A stretch of DNA of 64,000 nucleotides from Streptococcus sp. Marseille-P6264 (GCF_902460355.1 NZ_CABPTO010000001.1:372001-436000), one strand, 5' to 3'. Positions 1-8,166 are shown, counted from the stretch's first letter. Numbers and translations: made by a program. The notes: generated by a model from the sequence alone, not told the origin.

Positions 1-467
1 TAAAAGTAGCGGATCTGGTGCTCAGGCCCTTTCAAGCGGCCATTTTGGACAGATAGCTCAAACTCTGACAAAATCTGATTTAGACCAGCTATATGGCGGC
101 CGAGGGTCGCTTCGCTAATCATGAGTTCTTGTGCTAACTGGTGAGCTAAAAACTGCTGATGGTAGAGCAGGTAGTCTAAAATCTGGTATTTGACAGCATT
201 GTCCAAAAAAAGTCTGCGAATGTCCCGTCCCTTGGTATCCGGTCCGATAGACAGACTGAGCGTTTCGTCTTGAAGCTGGATGGATAAGGCTGCATGATGC
301 TTGCTAGCCTTGTCGTTAATCAGGCTAATGTACTTTGTCAAGGTTGCTTTCGAGAAGCCGGTTTCTGACATGACGGCCTTCAAACTGGATGTAGAATGCT
401 GCTGTAAATAAGACAGGACAATAAACTGCCCCGCTTCACTCTTTTCCATTAAGTCTGCTAGATACAT
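1..467 (-). CDS. Mga-family helix-turn-helix transcriptional regulator (N-terminal part, runs off the window)
   Basis: The minus frame is open from an ATG at 467 to the window edge (about 155 residues), so the C-terminal part is missing. The residues begin MYLADLMEKSEAGQF and contain two helix-turn-helix-like stretches (around SLKAVMSETGFSKATLTKY and HQLAQELMISEATLGRHI), the arrangement of the HTH_Mga / Mga DNA-binding pair in streptococcal stand-alone virulence and sugar regulators. Such proteins usually continue into PRD-like domains, which would lie outside this window. Its targets cannot be told from here. Two terminator-like hairpins separate it from the next minus-strand gene, so it is probably transcribed separately. 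Confidence 0.7.
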   Translation of the reverse strand, partial: MYLADLMEKSEAGQFIVLSYLQQHSTSSLKAVMSETGFSKATLTKYISLINDKASKHHAALSIQLQDETLSLSIGPDTKGRDIRRLFLDNAVKYQILDYLLYHQQFLAHQLAQELMISEATLGRHIAGLNQILSEFELSVQNGRLKGPEHQIRYF

Positions 468-518
468 CCGAGAACCCTTTCAGTTTGCTAATCTTAGCTT
501 AACACAAAAAGAAAAAAA

Positions 519-539
519 GACGAAGCAATCTGCTTCATC
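519..539 (-). terminator. Rho-independent terminator (second of two)
   Basis: On the minus strand a 9-bp stem (GATGAAGCA / TGCTTCGTC, one G-U pair) with a 3-nt loop is followed by seven T residues. It lies just upstream of the Mga-like gene and probably backs up the terminator at 565-612. Confidence 0.6.
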
Positions 540-544
540 TGCTA

Positions 545-653
545 CATCCTTTTAAGCATGAACGAAAAAAGGACACCTGAACCAGCGGGATACTTTTCCC
601 AGCTGTCTCAGGCTTCCCTACGCATAATCAAGCTTGGTTCATCCTTTTAAGCA
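545..653. repeat. 14-bp direct repeat flanking a hairpin
   Basis: The same 14 bases (catccttttaagca) occur at 545-558 and 640-653 on either side of the terminator hairpin at 576-612. It may be a local duplication or the trace of a small inserted element. No function is assigned. Confidence 0.45.
565..612 (-). terminator. Rho-independent terminator of the DUF6630-like gene
   Basis: Minus-strand hairpin with an outer CCTGA/TCAGG and an inner CAGCTGGGA/TCCCGCTGG stem, followed by TGTCCTTTTTT. It lies 48 bp past the stop of the gene at 660-1172. Confidence 0.75.
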
Positions 654-659
654 CGATAT

Positions 660-1172
660 TTACATATTCTTTGCAAAATCGAAACGGAACCCCACCTTTT
701 GACCTAATTGAGTCAGTTCAGTCAAAGTCTCCCTGCGACAGACAAAAATGACATAGCTGTCACTGTCGATGTCCATTGCTCCGAGGCAGTAGCCTGCTTC
801 CTCCCATTTTTCATCCAAAACCTTGCACCATGATGGAATGTCTCCATCTTCATCTAGCCAATCATCTTGCAGTGGGAGATTCTTTTGATCTGCCAATTCT
901 TTCATGAAATAGGTGAAGTCTTCTAATATTGAATTCCAATCCAGTTCAATGGCGTCACCACTCTCAATCAACTCATCCGTAATCCCGATCCAAACGATGG
1001 TATCTTCTGACTCATCGTCCTCTATCCCACGATCGTCATAGCGATCGATATTTTCATCAAAGTAGTCCCACGGTGAGGCAAGACAAGTTTCTATAGCAGA
1101 ACGGACAGAGCTGTCCTCTGTAAGCAGTTCAACCATGCTGGTAAAAATTTCTTTGTTCAGTTCATTTGTCAT
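660..1172 (-). CDS. Acidic DUF6630-like protein
   Basis: This is a 170-residue, strongly acidic cytosolic protein with no signal peptide or membrane segment. The start MTNELNKEIF at 1172 is chosen over an upstream in-frame ATG because AAGGAG lies 6-7 bases before it. The body has a cluster of Asp/Glu (FDENIDRYDDRGIEDDE) and ends in CRRETLTELTQLGQKVGFRF, which resembles DUF6630 proteins as I remember them; this is from memory and not verified. Such small acidic proteins often sit in islands with immunity proteins of polymorphic toxins, but no toxin gene is seen here. Function unknown. Confidence 0.65.
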   Translation of the reverse strand: MTNELNKEIFTSMVELLTEDSSVRSAIETCLASPWDYFDENIDRYDDRGIEDDESEDTIVWIGITDELIESGDAIELDWNSILEDFTYFMKELADQKNLPLQDDWLDEDGDIPSWCKVLDEKWEEAGYCLGAMDIDSDSYVIFVCRRETLTELTQLGQKVGFRFDFAKNM

Positions 1173-1306
1173 AACTGACTCCTTTCTTGTCCATAAGGAC
1201 ATATTTTTAACGTTATTGAAAAAATTTTTATCTGTAATCCCGACTAATCCTAGTCATAGGACTGATGATTTAGGCAATTATCACTTGTTCGTTTAAGAAG
1301 GTTTCA

Positions 1307-1762
1307 TCATCCATAGTGTTCAGAACCTTCAATATCTCGGTAGTGGAGTTCTAAATCCGAAATCAATCTTTCGCCATATTCAAATAATTGAGCTTTAGTG
1401 AGGACATTTACATTCTTGACAGAAAAACCAAGCTTTGCCTTCAAGTCAACTCGACAACTTCCAACAAGACTCGCTTGGATATAGGCTGCATAGTCATTTC
1501 TAGCAGATGCCCAGCCCATTAGTTGAAAGTCCATTTCAAAGCGAATAAACAATTCCCTACCATTTTGCTGCAAGTCTACAATAGTAAGACCTTCGCTATC
1601 ATGAATTTCGGATGAATCAACCATGTCTAGCTTTTCTCTATTAAGATAGTCCAAATTCTCAGATAATGCTTTGAAGACGGACAATTCCTCTATTTTATGA
1701 CCAATAAATTCCCATAAAATAATTTCTAAATCTTTTATTTGTAAGTACTGCTCTTTAACCAT
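1307..1762 (-). CDS. Hypothetical cytosolic protein (151 aa)
   Basis: I do not recognise the family. The 151-residue protein has no signal peptide or membrane helix, and AGAGG precedes the ATG. The N-terminal half is helical (LQIKDLEIILWEFIGHKIEEL). The middle reads like a beta-rich small domain (GLTIVDLQQNGRELFIRFEMDF), and the C-terminus ends in ELHYRDIEGSEHYG. Size, acidity and neighbours resemble immunity-like proteins, but this is only an impression. It follows the small membrane protein at 1771-1947 by 8 bp, so the two are probably co-transcribed. Confidence 0.6.
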   Translation of the reverse strand: MVKEQYLQIKDLEIILWEFIGHKIEELSVFKALSENLDYLNREKLDMVDSSEIHDSEGLTIVDLQQNGRELFIRFEMDFQLMGWASARNDYAAYIQASLVGSCRVDLKAKLGFSVKNVNVLTKAQLFEYGERLISDLELHYRDIEGSEHYG

Positions 1763-1770
1763 TATGCCTC

Positions 1771-1947
1771 TTAGTCTTTGGCTAATAAGATGAGGACACC
1801 TAGTAAAGTAAGAATTCCAATTACAAAAACAGCTATTTCTAATTCTTTCAATCCTTCAATATAGGGTATGATATAGATACTTGCTTCCACAAGTAGAAAA
1901 CCGATAAGAGTAAGGGCAATCGAAAAATATGTCTGTTTTTTATCCAT
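1771..1947 (-). CDS. Small two-helix membrane protein (58 aa)
   Basis: This is a short open frame of 58 residues starting MDKKQTYFSIALTL and ending LLAKD. GAAGGAC lies about 5 bases before the ATG. It has two hydrophobic segments (about residues 8-28 and 39-56) joined by a short acidic loop (PYIEGLKELE), giving a hairpin topology with a charged N-terminus. It is 8 bp upstream of the 151-aa gene and 32 bp downstream of the lipoprotein gene, which suggests a three-gene unit. Family not recognised. Confidence 0.6.
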   Translation of the reverse strand: MDKKQTYFSIALTLIGFLLVEASIYIIPYIEGLKELEIAVFVIGILTLLGVLILLAKD

Positions 1948-1979
1948 TTTTATGTCCTTCCCTTAGCTAGCTCGAAATT

Positions 1980-2867
1980 CTATTTCCCCTCTACCCACTT
2001 ATCATTATCCATGATAAAGGGCTTGGCCAGTCCTTCCCCTGTGTAGTCTTTATATTTTGTCTGCAAGTATTTGTAGACATCTTCCTTGGTCGCAAACTTG
2101 ATTGCCTGATAAGGCTCTTCAAAGGTCAGCTTTTCGATAAATAAATATCCGTCTTTATCTGGAACCAAGACACCAACATGCCCTACAAAGAGAGAGTCAC
2201 CGTCAAGATTGTCGTGGACAATGACAGAAAGCATCCGAGCCTTTTCGTTAAACTTGAACTGTTTGAAATATTCCTCCATCTTCTTAGCATGTACCTTAAC
2301 ATCTTGGGTTGCTTCGGTCTTGACTCTTGAAAATAGGATATTAAAATCTTCCTTATCCTTGGCATCAAAGAGCTTCCCCTTGTCAATCGAGTCATTATCT
2401 ATGAACAAGAGTTCGTCATCCTTTGCTATTTGAGGGATTTCGATGCTGTTTTTCAGCAAAGTGTAAGTATTAATCCGACAATTTGTCCCGATAAAATCAC
2501 CCTTCTTGGCCTGCCAGAGAGGATTGATTTTTTCCACATCATATTCGGTTTTGGTAAAGTTAGTGAAATCGCCCCTTAATCCAGTAGAGCCGACAAGTCC
2601 ATTGTAGTCATTGACTAGATTGACAAAGTTATCGACACTGTCTTTATCCAAGTCAGCAGCCAACAGACTCTTAACTTCTTCGACACTTTTTTGACTATTT
2701 AGATTTGAATAAGTCGCCTTCCATGGGTATTTTTCTGAGCTAGTCTGACCAACTATTGGATTCTCTTGACCGCCGTTTGATTGCTTTTGTGCCTTCCCAC
2801 ATGCAGCTAAGCCAAGAATTGCCAATGTGCAAGCACTCATCAAGATGATCTTTTTTACTTTCTTCAT
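1980..2867 (-). CDS. DUF4300-like lipoprotein
   Basis: This 295-residue protein has a lipoprotein signal: MKKVKK, a hydrophobic core and the lipobox LAAC (Cys 23). It should be anchored to the outer face of the membrane. A Ser/Gln-rich linker follows. The globular part has a conserved-looking motif (GTNCRINTYTLL) and the C-terminal VYKYLQTKYKDYTGEGLAKPF. I associate this pattern with streptococcal DUF4300 proteins, whose biochemical role is not established. A stretch with HDNLDGDSLFVGHVGVLV suggests a papain-like or NlpC-like His region, but this is weak. The ATG has AAAGGACG upstream. It probably heads the small operon down to 1307. Confidence 0.7.
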   Translation of the reverse strand: MKKVKKIILMSACTLAILGLAACGKAQKQSNGGQENPIVGQTSSEKYPWKATYSNLNSQKSVEEVKSLLAADLDKDSVDNFVNLVNDYNGLVGSTGLRGDFTNFTKTEYDVEKINPLWQAKKGDFIGTNCRINTYTLLKNSIEIPQIAKDDELLFIDNDSIDKGKLFDAKDKEDFNILFSRVKTEATQDVKVHAKKMEEYFKQFKFNEKARMLSVIVHDNLDGDSLFVGHVGVLVPDKDGYLFIEKLTFEEPYQAIKFATKEDVYKYLQTKYKDYTGEGLAKPFIMDNDKWVEGK

Positions 2868-2990
2868 TCTTTCGTCCTTTTTACATCTTTCCTATATTCA
2901 TCTTCAAATAATTCCTCTTGTTATTATATCAAGAAATACTGGAAAACAGAAAGAAAAGATCTATCTTGGATAGAAACTTCCTTAAGACAT

Positions 2991-3023
2991 AAAAAATGAC
3001 TGCAGTTGATAAAAGTGCAGTCA
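2991..3023 (-). terminator. Rho-independent terminator of the 103-aa gene
   Basis: A perfect 8-bp stem TGACTGCA/TGCAGTCA with an 11-nt loop, followed on the minus strand by six T residues, 87 bp past the stop at 3110. Confidence 0.75.
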
Positions 3024-3109
3024 CTTTAATTTATGAATTAATGAACAAGGTAGAGTACCCAACTCCAAATGCCAACTTAAAGAAAATGAATCACTATACA
3101 CTGGTAAGT

Positions 3110-3421
3110 CTACTTAATCTTGTGCTTGTTCATCTTTTCTTCAAAAATAGCTGTCATGATAGCGCGCAATTCCTCACGCTCCTTTTCAGGAAGTTCCCCT
3201 GCTTGCTTAGCCACAGCGTAAAGTTCTGGATATTGCTTGGCAACTCGCTCAACCGTCTTGGTCGTTGCATGCCCTCTAACAAGGAAGGGAATTCGCTTAA
3301 GCCATTCTTGTGGCACCAGAGCCAAAATCTTTTTTGCCGCTTCCTTATCGCTAATGACGGCTGTACTAAGACCCTCTTTGATCTGCTCCTGCTCTTTTTC
3401 GGTAAAATCTTTTAATTCCAT
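3110..3421 (-). CDS. Conserved hypothetical protein (103 aa, charged, helical)
   Basis: A 103-residue soluble, highly charged, mostly helical protein. The N-terminus is MELKDFTEKEQEQIKEGL and the C-terminus EEKMNKHKIK. The middle has VPQEWLKRIPFLVRGHATTKTVERVAKQYPEL. GAGGAATTCAGA before the ATG is a plausible ribosome binding site. It appears monocistronic, with its own terminator at 2991-3023. I do not recognise a named family, and nothing in the sequence indicates catalysis or membrane association. Confidence 0.6.
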   Translation of the reverse strand: MELKDFTEKEQEQIKEGLSTAVISDKEAAKKILALVPQEWLKRIPFLVRGHATTKTVERVAKQYPELYAVAKQAGELPEKEREELRAIMTAIFEEKMNKHKIK

Positions 3422-3577
3422 TCTGAATTCCTCTTTTCTACTAAGTTACTTGCTAAGGACTCATTATACACCTAAGCCCTAAAAACTACAAATATATAAC
3501 TTGAACAGGCTGCTTTTAGATTGGATTTTTTGAAAGCTGAATAACTTTGAAAAGTCTTTAAGTCAGATTTCCAAAAA

Positions 3578-5344
3578 TTAATTTGCAGCAGTTTCCAAGA
3601 CTTCCACAAAGATTACAAAGCCTTTTGGTAAGATATGAAGCTGCCCGTCCGATATTTGGCAATGACTTGCTAGAGTTGCAGAATCACTCTCTACAAGATA
3701 ATTTTCTCCTGATTGGTTAAAAATTGCTCGGACCTTTTGACCATCATAATCCCATTCCAGAGACAGCACATCAGGCTTGATCTCTTCTAGACTGTATTTC
3801 ACATGCTGGATAATGTCTGAAACACTCTTACGAAGCCGAATCAATTTCTTCATGAAATCGAGCATGTCATTGTCACTGGAAACACGTTCCCAAGGCATAA
3901 CACGACGACAATCTGGATCTGGCCCTCCGTCTAATTCTAGCTCGGTTCCATAGTAGAAACACGGTGTTCCCCTTTGTAAAAAGAGGCAGGCAAGGGCAGA
4001 TTTAACGAGTTGGACATCTCCCTTGGCAGTGGCTAGAATGCGCTCCGTATCGTGCGAATCCAGAAGATTAAACATCACTTCCGAAATCTGCTGTCTATAA
4101 TACATAGACTGACCATTGATCTCATCAATGAATTGACCGGTCTTCTTAACCCCACGCAAGAAATAATCCTTGATACTGTCAGAGAGAGGATAGTTCATGA
4201 CCGCATGGAACTCATCACCATTTAGCCAAGGCTGAGACGTGTGCCAGACTTCTCCAAGAATATAAAGGTCAGGCTTTTTAGCCAAGACAGCCTTACGGAA
4301 ATCCCTCCAAAACTGGTGGTCGACTTCGTTGGCCACATCCAGCCGCCAAGCATCGATGTCAAACTCTTCAATCCAGTAGGTCGCAACGCTCAACAAATAG
4401 TCCCTCACTTGAGGATTTGCTGTATTTAGCTTGGGCATATAGCTCTCAAAAGCAAAGGTATGGTAAGGGAGCTTTCTTGGATTTGCAAGCTTATCCTTTG
4501 TCACTGGGAACTCTTGAACATGGAACCAGTCTTTATAAACAGAATTTTCACCGTGTTTGAGGACATCCTGCCACTGTGGAGATTGGTCGCCGATATGGTT
4601 AAAAACAGCGTCCAGCATCACCTTCATGCCACGTTGATGGGCTTGCTCCACCAGTTGACGGAAGGTTTCCTTGTCTCCAAAATGACGGTCAATCTCAAAG
4701 TAATCTGTCGTATTATACTTGTGATTGCTCGGAGATTCAAAGATAGGACAGAGATAAAGACCTGTAATGCCCAAGTCCTGCAAGTAATCTAGATGGTCAA
4801 TAATTCCCTGTAAATCTCCACCAAAGAAATCTTCACTTTTAGGCGTGATCGACGAATCCCAAGCTAGCGCTCCTTCTGGTGAAATCTCAGGATTTCCATT
4901 TGCAAAGCGTTCTGGAAAAATCTGGTACCAAACCGTATCTGCTACCCAGTCAGGTACATGGCAAGCATCAATCTCATGAATATAAGGAACTTTAAATCCG
5001 TTTCCTTCATAATGAAGGTTTTCTAGCGTGTTTTCAACACAACCCTTATCGCCATACAAGATACTCTGGCCTTGCTTATCCTTAATCTCAAAGAGATACT
5101 GGAGTCGCGCGTAACCAACTGAAATCTCCACCTGCCAATAATCAAACAAAGCATCAGAAGTTACTTTGACCATTTCCTCGCTGTCCTCATAATGATCCTC
5201 CATAAAGATAAAAGAATCTCCATAGTGCAAGGCTATACTTTCGATATCTCCCCTTTTCGTCCGAATGCGAATGTGCATTGTCTTATCTTTGTAAAGATAA
5301 GCATACTCCGACTCTGGTCTGTGGTAAATAGCTGACAATTCCAT
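3578..5344 (-). CDS. Neopullulanase / cyclomaltodextrinase (GH13, CBM34-type N-domain)
   Basis: This 588-residue cytosolic glycoside hydrolase of family GH13 acts on maltodextrins, cyclodextrins or pullulan. The N-terminal ~120 residues fit the CBM34-like domain of the neopullulanase/maltogenic amylase subgroup. The barrel then runs from VWYQIFPERFANG. Catalytic residues are visible: nucleophile D336 in DAWRLDVANE, acid/base E365 in ILGEVWH, and the stabilising H431-D432 in LLDSHDTERI. LDAVFNHIG is conserved region I. It lacks a signal peptide, so it should act on imported maltodextrins. AGGAG precedes the ATG. A promoter with an overlapping cre site lies directly upstream, as expected for a catabolite-repressed gene. 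Confidence 0.9.
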   Translation of the reverse strand: MELSAIYHRPESEYAYLYKDKTMHIRIRTKRGDIESIALHYGDSFIFMEDHYEDSEEMVKVTSDALFDYWQVEISVGYARLQYLFEIKDKQGQSILYGDKGCVENTLENLHYEGNGFKVPYIHEIDACHVPDWVADTVWYQIFPERFANGNPEISPEGALAWDSSITPKSEDFFGGDLQGIIDHLDYLQDLGITGLYLCPIFESPSNHKYNTTDYFEIDRHFGDKETFRQLVEQAHQRGMKVMLDAVFNHIGDQSPQWQDVLKHGENSVYKDWFHVQEFPVTKDKLANPRKLPYHTFAFESYMPKLNTANPQVRDYLLSVATYWIEEFDIDAWRLDVANEVDHQFWRDFRKAVLAKKPDLYILGEVWHTSQPWLNGDEFHAVMNYPLSDSIKDYFLRGVKKTGQFIDEINGQSMYYRQQISEVMFNLLDSHDTERILATAKGDVQLVKSALACLFLQRGTPCFYYGTELELDGGPDPDCRRVMPWERVSSDNDMLDFMKKLIRLRKSVSDIIQHVKYSLEEIKPDVLSLEWDYDGQKVRAIFNQSGENYLVESDSATLASHCQISDGQLHILPKGFVIFVEVLETAAN

Positions 5345-5365
5345 ATTTTCTCTCCTAGATTTCTC

Positions 5366-5402
5366 ATTATAAGGTTATCTCAACTTTGTGCAAACGATTT
5401 CA
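5366..5402 (-). promoter_or_regulatory. Promoter of the neopullulanase gene with overlapping cre site
   Basis: On the minus strand TTGCAC (5388-5393) and TATAAT (5366-5371) are 16 bp apart. A cre-like 14-mer, TGCAAACGATTTCA on plus (5389-5402), matches the CcpA consensus and covers the -35, predicting glucose repression. A MalR-type LacI operator is an alternative reading. Confidence 0.7.
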
Positions 5403-5463
5403 AAACATAGCCCTAGTATATCACTTTAAAAATATGAATGCAAGATGTTGTTTGGGTACATAG

Positions 5464-5487
5464 TAAAAAGCCTTGAAAACAAGGCTT
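5464..5487 (-). terminator. Rho-independent terminator of the 124-aa membrane protein gene
   Basis: Stem AAGCCTTG/CAAGGCTT with a 4-nt loop, followed on minus by a T run. The stem sequence is nearly the same as in the terminators at 9521-9560 and 9777-9801. Confidence 0.7.
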
Positions 5488-5585
5488 ATAATGTTCTTTC
5501 CAAAACATAACACAATATATTCTTTAAAATTCTATGTAAAAGTTCATGCTATTAACTATCTGCGTTCAACATCATTTTCTACATG

Positions 5586-5960
5586 CTACATCTGCAATGC
5601 TGTTATCCAAAAACATATTCCGGCTATAAGTGAAATCGGAGTCATTACATATTTTTCTTTCTTACTTTTTGAAATCATGTTCATAATCGTATTCAAAGAT
5701 AGGTAAGCGGCAAAGAAAAAATAAATAAATCTAGTAACCTTGAAAGACAACCACAAGGGAATAATACCTCCAGCTTGCAAAATAATTATCATGGCAAAAA
5801 TTTGGATAGCCACCGAAATGACTGCCGCAAGTCTAAATTTCTTAGGTAAGATTTTATGTTGTCCACCCATTGTATATTCGCCCAAAGGCAGACCGTAAGC
5901 AACAAGAACTGTCATAATTGCTATAACTCCAAATAATACTGCACCCAATATTGAAAACAT
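5586..5960 (-). CDS. Four-helix membrane protein (124 aa)
   Basis: This 124-residue protein has four predicted membrane segments: about residues 3-25 (ILGAVLFGVIAIMTVLVAYGL), 44-64 (AAVISVAIQIFAMIIIL), 74-95 and 104-122. Between the first two is a short polar loop (GEYTMGGQHKILPKKFR). The family is not recognised. It has its own downstream terminator. The region just upstream (5995-6003) contains a 9-bp match to the 3' end of rlmD that may mark one edge of the prophage remnant, so this gene is probably part of the host backbone. Confidence 0.6.
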   Translation of the reverse strand: MFSILGAVLFGVIAIMTVLVAYGLPLGEYTMGGQHKILPKKFRLAAVISVAIQIFAMIIILQAGGIIPLWLSFKVTRFIYFFFAAYLSLNTIMNMISKSKKEKYVMTPISLIAGICFWITALQM

Positions 5961-6086
5961 AAATCAACTCACGCTATATAAAACACATTCCCGATACGCT
6001 TTTGAAATTATTAAATATATATTACAAATCAACAGTAAAATATGTGATGATAACGGTGCGTTTGTAGGACTCAAAATGGAATTCTG

Positions 6087-6170
6087 TCAATATTTATTTT
6101 TCTTTGGTTTTGGTGCAGGTAACTCATCATATATTGAATTAAATATTCCCTTCGTCTGAAAAGCTCCAAA
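6087..6170 (-). pseudogene. Probable C-terminal fragment of a phage gene
   Basis: Just after the portal stop, the minus strand reads FGAFQTKGIFNSIYDELPAP then KPKKNKY and a stop, with no start codon of its own. The Pro/Lys-rich end looks like the tail of a phage structural protein. If so, everything between the portal gene and this fragment (protease, capsid and tail genes) was lost in one deletion. The parent family cannot be named. Confidence 0.35.
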
Positions 6171-6172
6171 AT

Positions 6173-7459
6173 TTACGCATCTTCTTCCTCCTTTGGTTTT
6201 TCTTGAGGTTGTTCAATTACTTGTTTTGTCATAAAACCACCAGCATCTTTTAATTTAGTCATATTTCCGTTAATCAAATAAAGATTTCCTCCTTCTTCAT
6301 CTGTTAAAAGATTTAAATCTTCAAGTTCTCGAATATCATTTGTAGATAGCCAGCCATTCTGTCTTGCAATAGCATACCCACTCATACGACTTTGATAATC
6401 TCCACGTAATAAACCATCTACGTTGAACTTAACAAAGTACTTCTTCTTTTCTTCAGGTAAAAAAAGAGACCTCTTGAAGGCCTGTTCTAAACGAACTACC
6501 CAAGGGTCTAATGTATATTTGACAAACTCTAGTGATTGTTGCTCGATATTTGAAAATGAAGATTTTTCTAAATCACCAATCATATGTGGTGGTATTCTAT
6601 ACAAACGTGCGATCTCATTGATTTGAAACTTCCGAGTCTGTAAGAATTGCGCTTCTTCTGGAGGAATACCTATTTGAGTGTACTTCATCCCTTCTTCTAG
6701 AACTGCGACTTTATGTGCATTTGTTACACCGTTATAAACCGCATTCCAAGAATCACGTACTCTTTTTGGATCCTTCAAAATCTCTGGATGTTCCAATACA
6801 CCACCTGAATTTGCACCATTTTTAAAGAATGATGCTCCGTAATTCTCTGTAGCCAAAGTCATCCCAATTGCGTTCTTTGCTAATGCGATGGGAGAATAGC
6901 CAATCAATCCATCAAAACCAAGTCCTGGAATGTGAAGGACATCTTCTTGTTTTAAAATAACACTGCCTTTATCCTTGAAATTTGGATTTTCTTCGGTCTG
7001 ACGTTGATATTTGTAGTAAAGTTTCCCACTTTCATCACGGTGTACTGACATTTTATCTGGTAACAAGGGATACAAACTGATAACCTGACCGCTGTTATCC
7101 CTTATGATTTGAATATAGGCATTTCCCCATATCAAAAGATGAGTCATCAAAGTTTCACGAAACACAAAAGAATACATCTCTGGATTTGGTTCATCGTGAA
7201 GCAGGAAATAAAGAGGGTGTTCAAATTTTTTCTCCCTCCCATTAGATGTTCTTTCGTAAATATGAATGGGTAGAGATGCGACAGCTTCGGCTAATATTCG
7301 TACACAAGCATAAACAGCTGTAGTCTGCATTGCTTTAAATTCATCGACATTTTCACCACTAGAAGTTCGTCCAAAAAAATAGGAAAAGTCCTGCCCCTCA
7401 TAACTATTATGCGGTTTATCTCGCGATCTCTTTCTTCCAATAAAATCTAAAAATCCCAT
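6173..7459 (-). CDS. Phage portal protein, HK97 family
   Basis: This full-length 428-residue portal protein would form the dodecameric DNA-entry ring of a tailed phage head. Family features include the N-terminal FKAMQTTAVYACVRILAEAVASLPIHIYER, then HPLYFLLHDEPNPEM, GNAYIQIIRDNSGQVISLYPL, the block DVLHIPGLGFDGLIGYSPI and the C-terminal LYRIPPHMIGDLEKSSFSNIEQQ. GGAGG precedes the ATG. The expected downstream protease and capsid genes are missing and the upstream terminase is truncated, so the gene is a relic of a defective prophage although its frame is intact. The product has no obvious host use. Confidence 0.9.
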   Translation of the reverse strand: MGFLDFIGRKRSRDKPHNSYEGQDFSYFFGRTSSGENVDEFKAMQTTAVYACVRILAEAVASLPIHIYERTSNGREKKFEHPLYFLLHDEPNPEMYSFVFRETLMTHLLIWGNAYIQIIRDNSGQVISLYPLLPDKMSVHRDESGKLYYKYQRQTEENPNFKDKGSVILKQEDVLHIPGLGFDGLIGYSPIALAKNAIGMTLATENYGASFFKNGANSGGVLEHPEILKDPKRVRDSWNAVYNGVTNAHKVAVLEEGMKYTQIGIPPEEAQFLQTRKFQINEIARLYRIPPHMIGDLEKSSFSNIEQQSLEFVKYTLDPWVVRLEQAFKRSLFLPEEKKKYFVKFNVDGLLRGDYQSRMSGYAIARQNGWLSTNDIRELEDLNLLTDEEGGNLYLINGNMTKLKDAGGFMTKQVIEQPQEKPKEEEDA

Positions 7460-7571
7460 CTAATCCTCCGTTTTTGAATATAAAAAAGACTATCCAAAAT
7501 AAAGGTATTCCAAAAATTAAATGAACAATTTTAGTAATACTTCATAATGGTTAGCCATTAAATATGCTTTT

Positions 7572-8060
7572 TTACATTAATCCTGATGAACTCCACAAAA
7601 TCCTTAGTATCCCACCAGGAGGCAATTCATCATTTTTTATTGCATCATAGTTGTAGTAATATTTTTCACTACTTCTTGAATATACACCCCCAACCTCAGC
7701 ATTATTTTCAATTGCTTGAACTGGAAGAATAACTACTTCAAGATCTGTAATTTGATACTTGATTAGTGAATATGCAATACACAAATTAAAAACATCTTGA
7801 GATTCATCAGCATAATTCTTCAACTTATTAATTGCACTGTCTTCAACCTTAAATTGAGTTGTTTCACGTTTTGTTTTTCGTGAAAACTCTTTACTTGCAC
7901 AATAGATAAGTAAATCATTGTCGTCATCATTAAGATGAGCTCGTAAATACGGGCCTTCAAAATTAACTGAATAACCCTTGGATTCTAATGCGGCTATTAT
8001 CATAGATTTTCCAAGGTCCATGACAGTCTTTCTTGATAACTTTTTATAATCTTTAATCAT
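7572..8060 (-). CDS. Hypothetical protein inside the prophage remnant (possible PD-(D/E)xK-like fold)
   Basis: This 162-residue gene sits between terminase and portal, which are normally adjacent, so it looks like an inserted accessory (moron) gene. The order of predicted elements (helix MDLGKSMIIAALESKGY, strand SVNFEGPYLRAHLN, strand DLLIYCASKEF, strand ETTQFKVEDS, helix, strand DLEVVILPV) resembles the core of PD-(D/E)xK nucleases, with D49 and Q69-x-K71 as a possible D...QxK motif. This is an inference from pattern, not a family match. It is AT-rich, has AGAGGG before the ATG, and has a strong promoter framed by two inverted repeats, unlike the remnant genes on either side. A phage-defence or exclusion role is possible but unproven. 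Confidence 0.6.
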   Translation of the reverse strand: MIKDYKKLSRKTVMDLGKSMIIAALESKGYSVNFEGPYLRAHLNDDDNDLLIYCASKEFSRKTKRETTQFKVEDSAINKLKNYADESQDVFNLCIAYSLIKYQITDLEVVILPVQAIENNAEVGGVYSRSSEKYYYNYDAIKNDELPPGGILRILWSSSGLM

Positions 8061-8078
8061 AAAGTTACCCTCTTTCTA

Positions 8079-8103
8079 AGAGATAGTTTTTAATTTTATC
8101 TCT
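8079..8103. promoter_or_regulatory. Operator-like inverted repeat downstream of the -10
   Basis: AGAGATA (8079-8085) and TATCTCT (8097-8103) form an inverted repeat with an 11-nt spacer between the -10 and the start codon of the 162-aa gene. The half-site is the same as in the repeat at 8138-8163. Confidence 0.55.
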
Positions 8104-8109
8104 AAAAAG

Positions 8110-8138
8110 ATTTTATCATGAAAATAGCTCGAAGTCAA
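8110..8138 (-). promoter_or_regulatory. Promoter of the 162-aa gene
   Basis: On minus, TTGACT (8133-8138) and TAAAAT (8110-8115) have an exact 17-bp spacer. The transcript would start about 40 bases before the ATG at 8060. Confidence 0.7.
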
Positions 8139-8163
8139 GAGATAAATAAATAAATTTATCTCT
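8138..8163. promoter_or_regulatory. Operator-like perfect inverted repeat upstream of the -35
   Basis: AGAGATAAAT and ATTTATCTCT form a perfect 10-bp inverted repeat with a 6-nt spacer, abutting the -35. It is centred about 60 bp (six helical turns) from the second repeat at 8079-8103. No regulator gene is present nearby. Confidence 0.6.
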
Positions 8164-8166
8164 AAT

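Noticed and set aside
2996..3415. 139-aa plus-strand open frame
   Set aside because: It covers the terminator hairpin at 2997-3023 and runs antisense to the 103-aa gene; composition is not protein-like.
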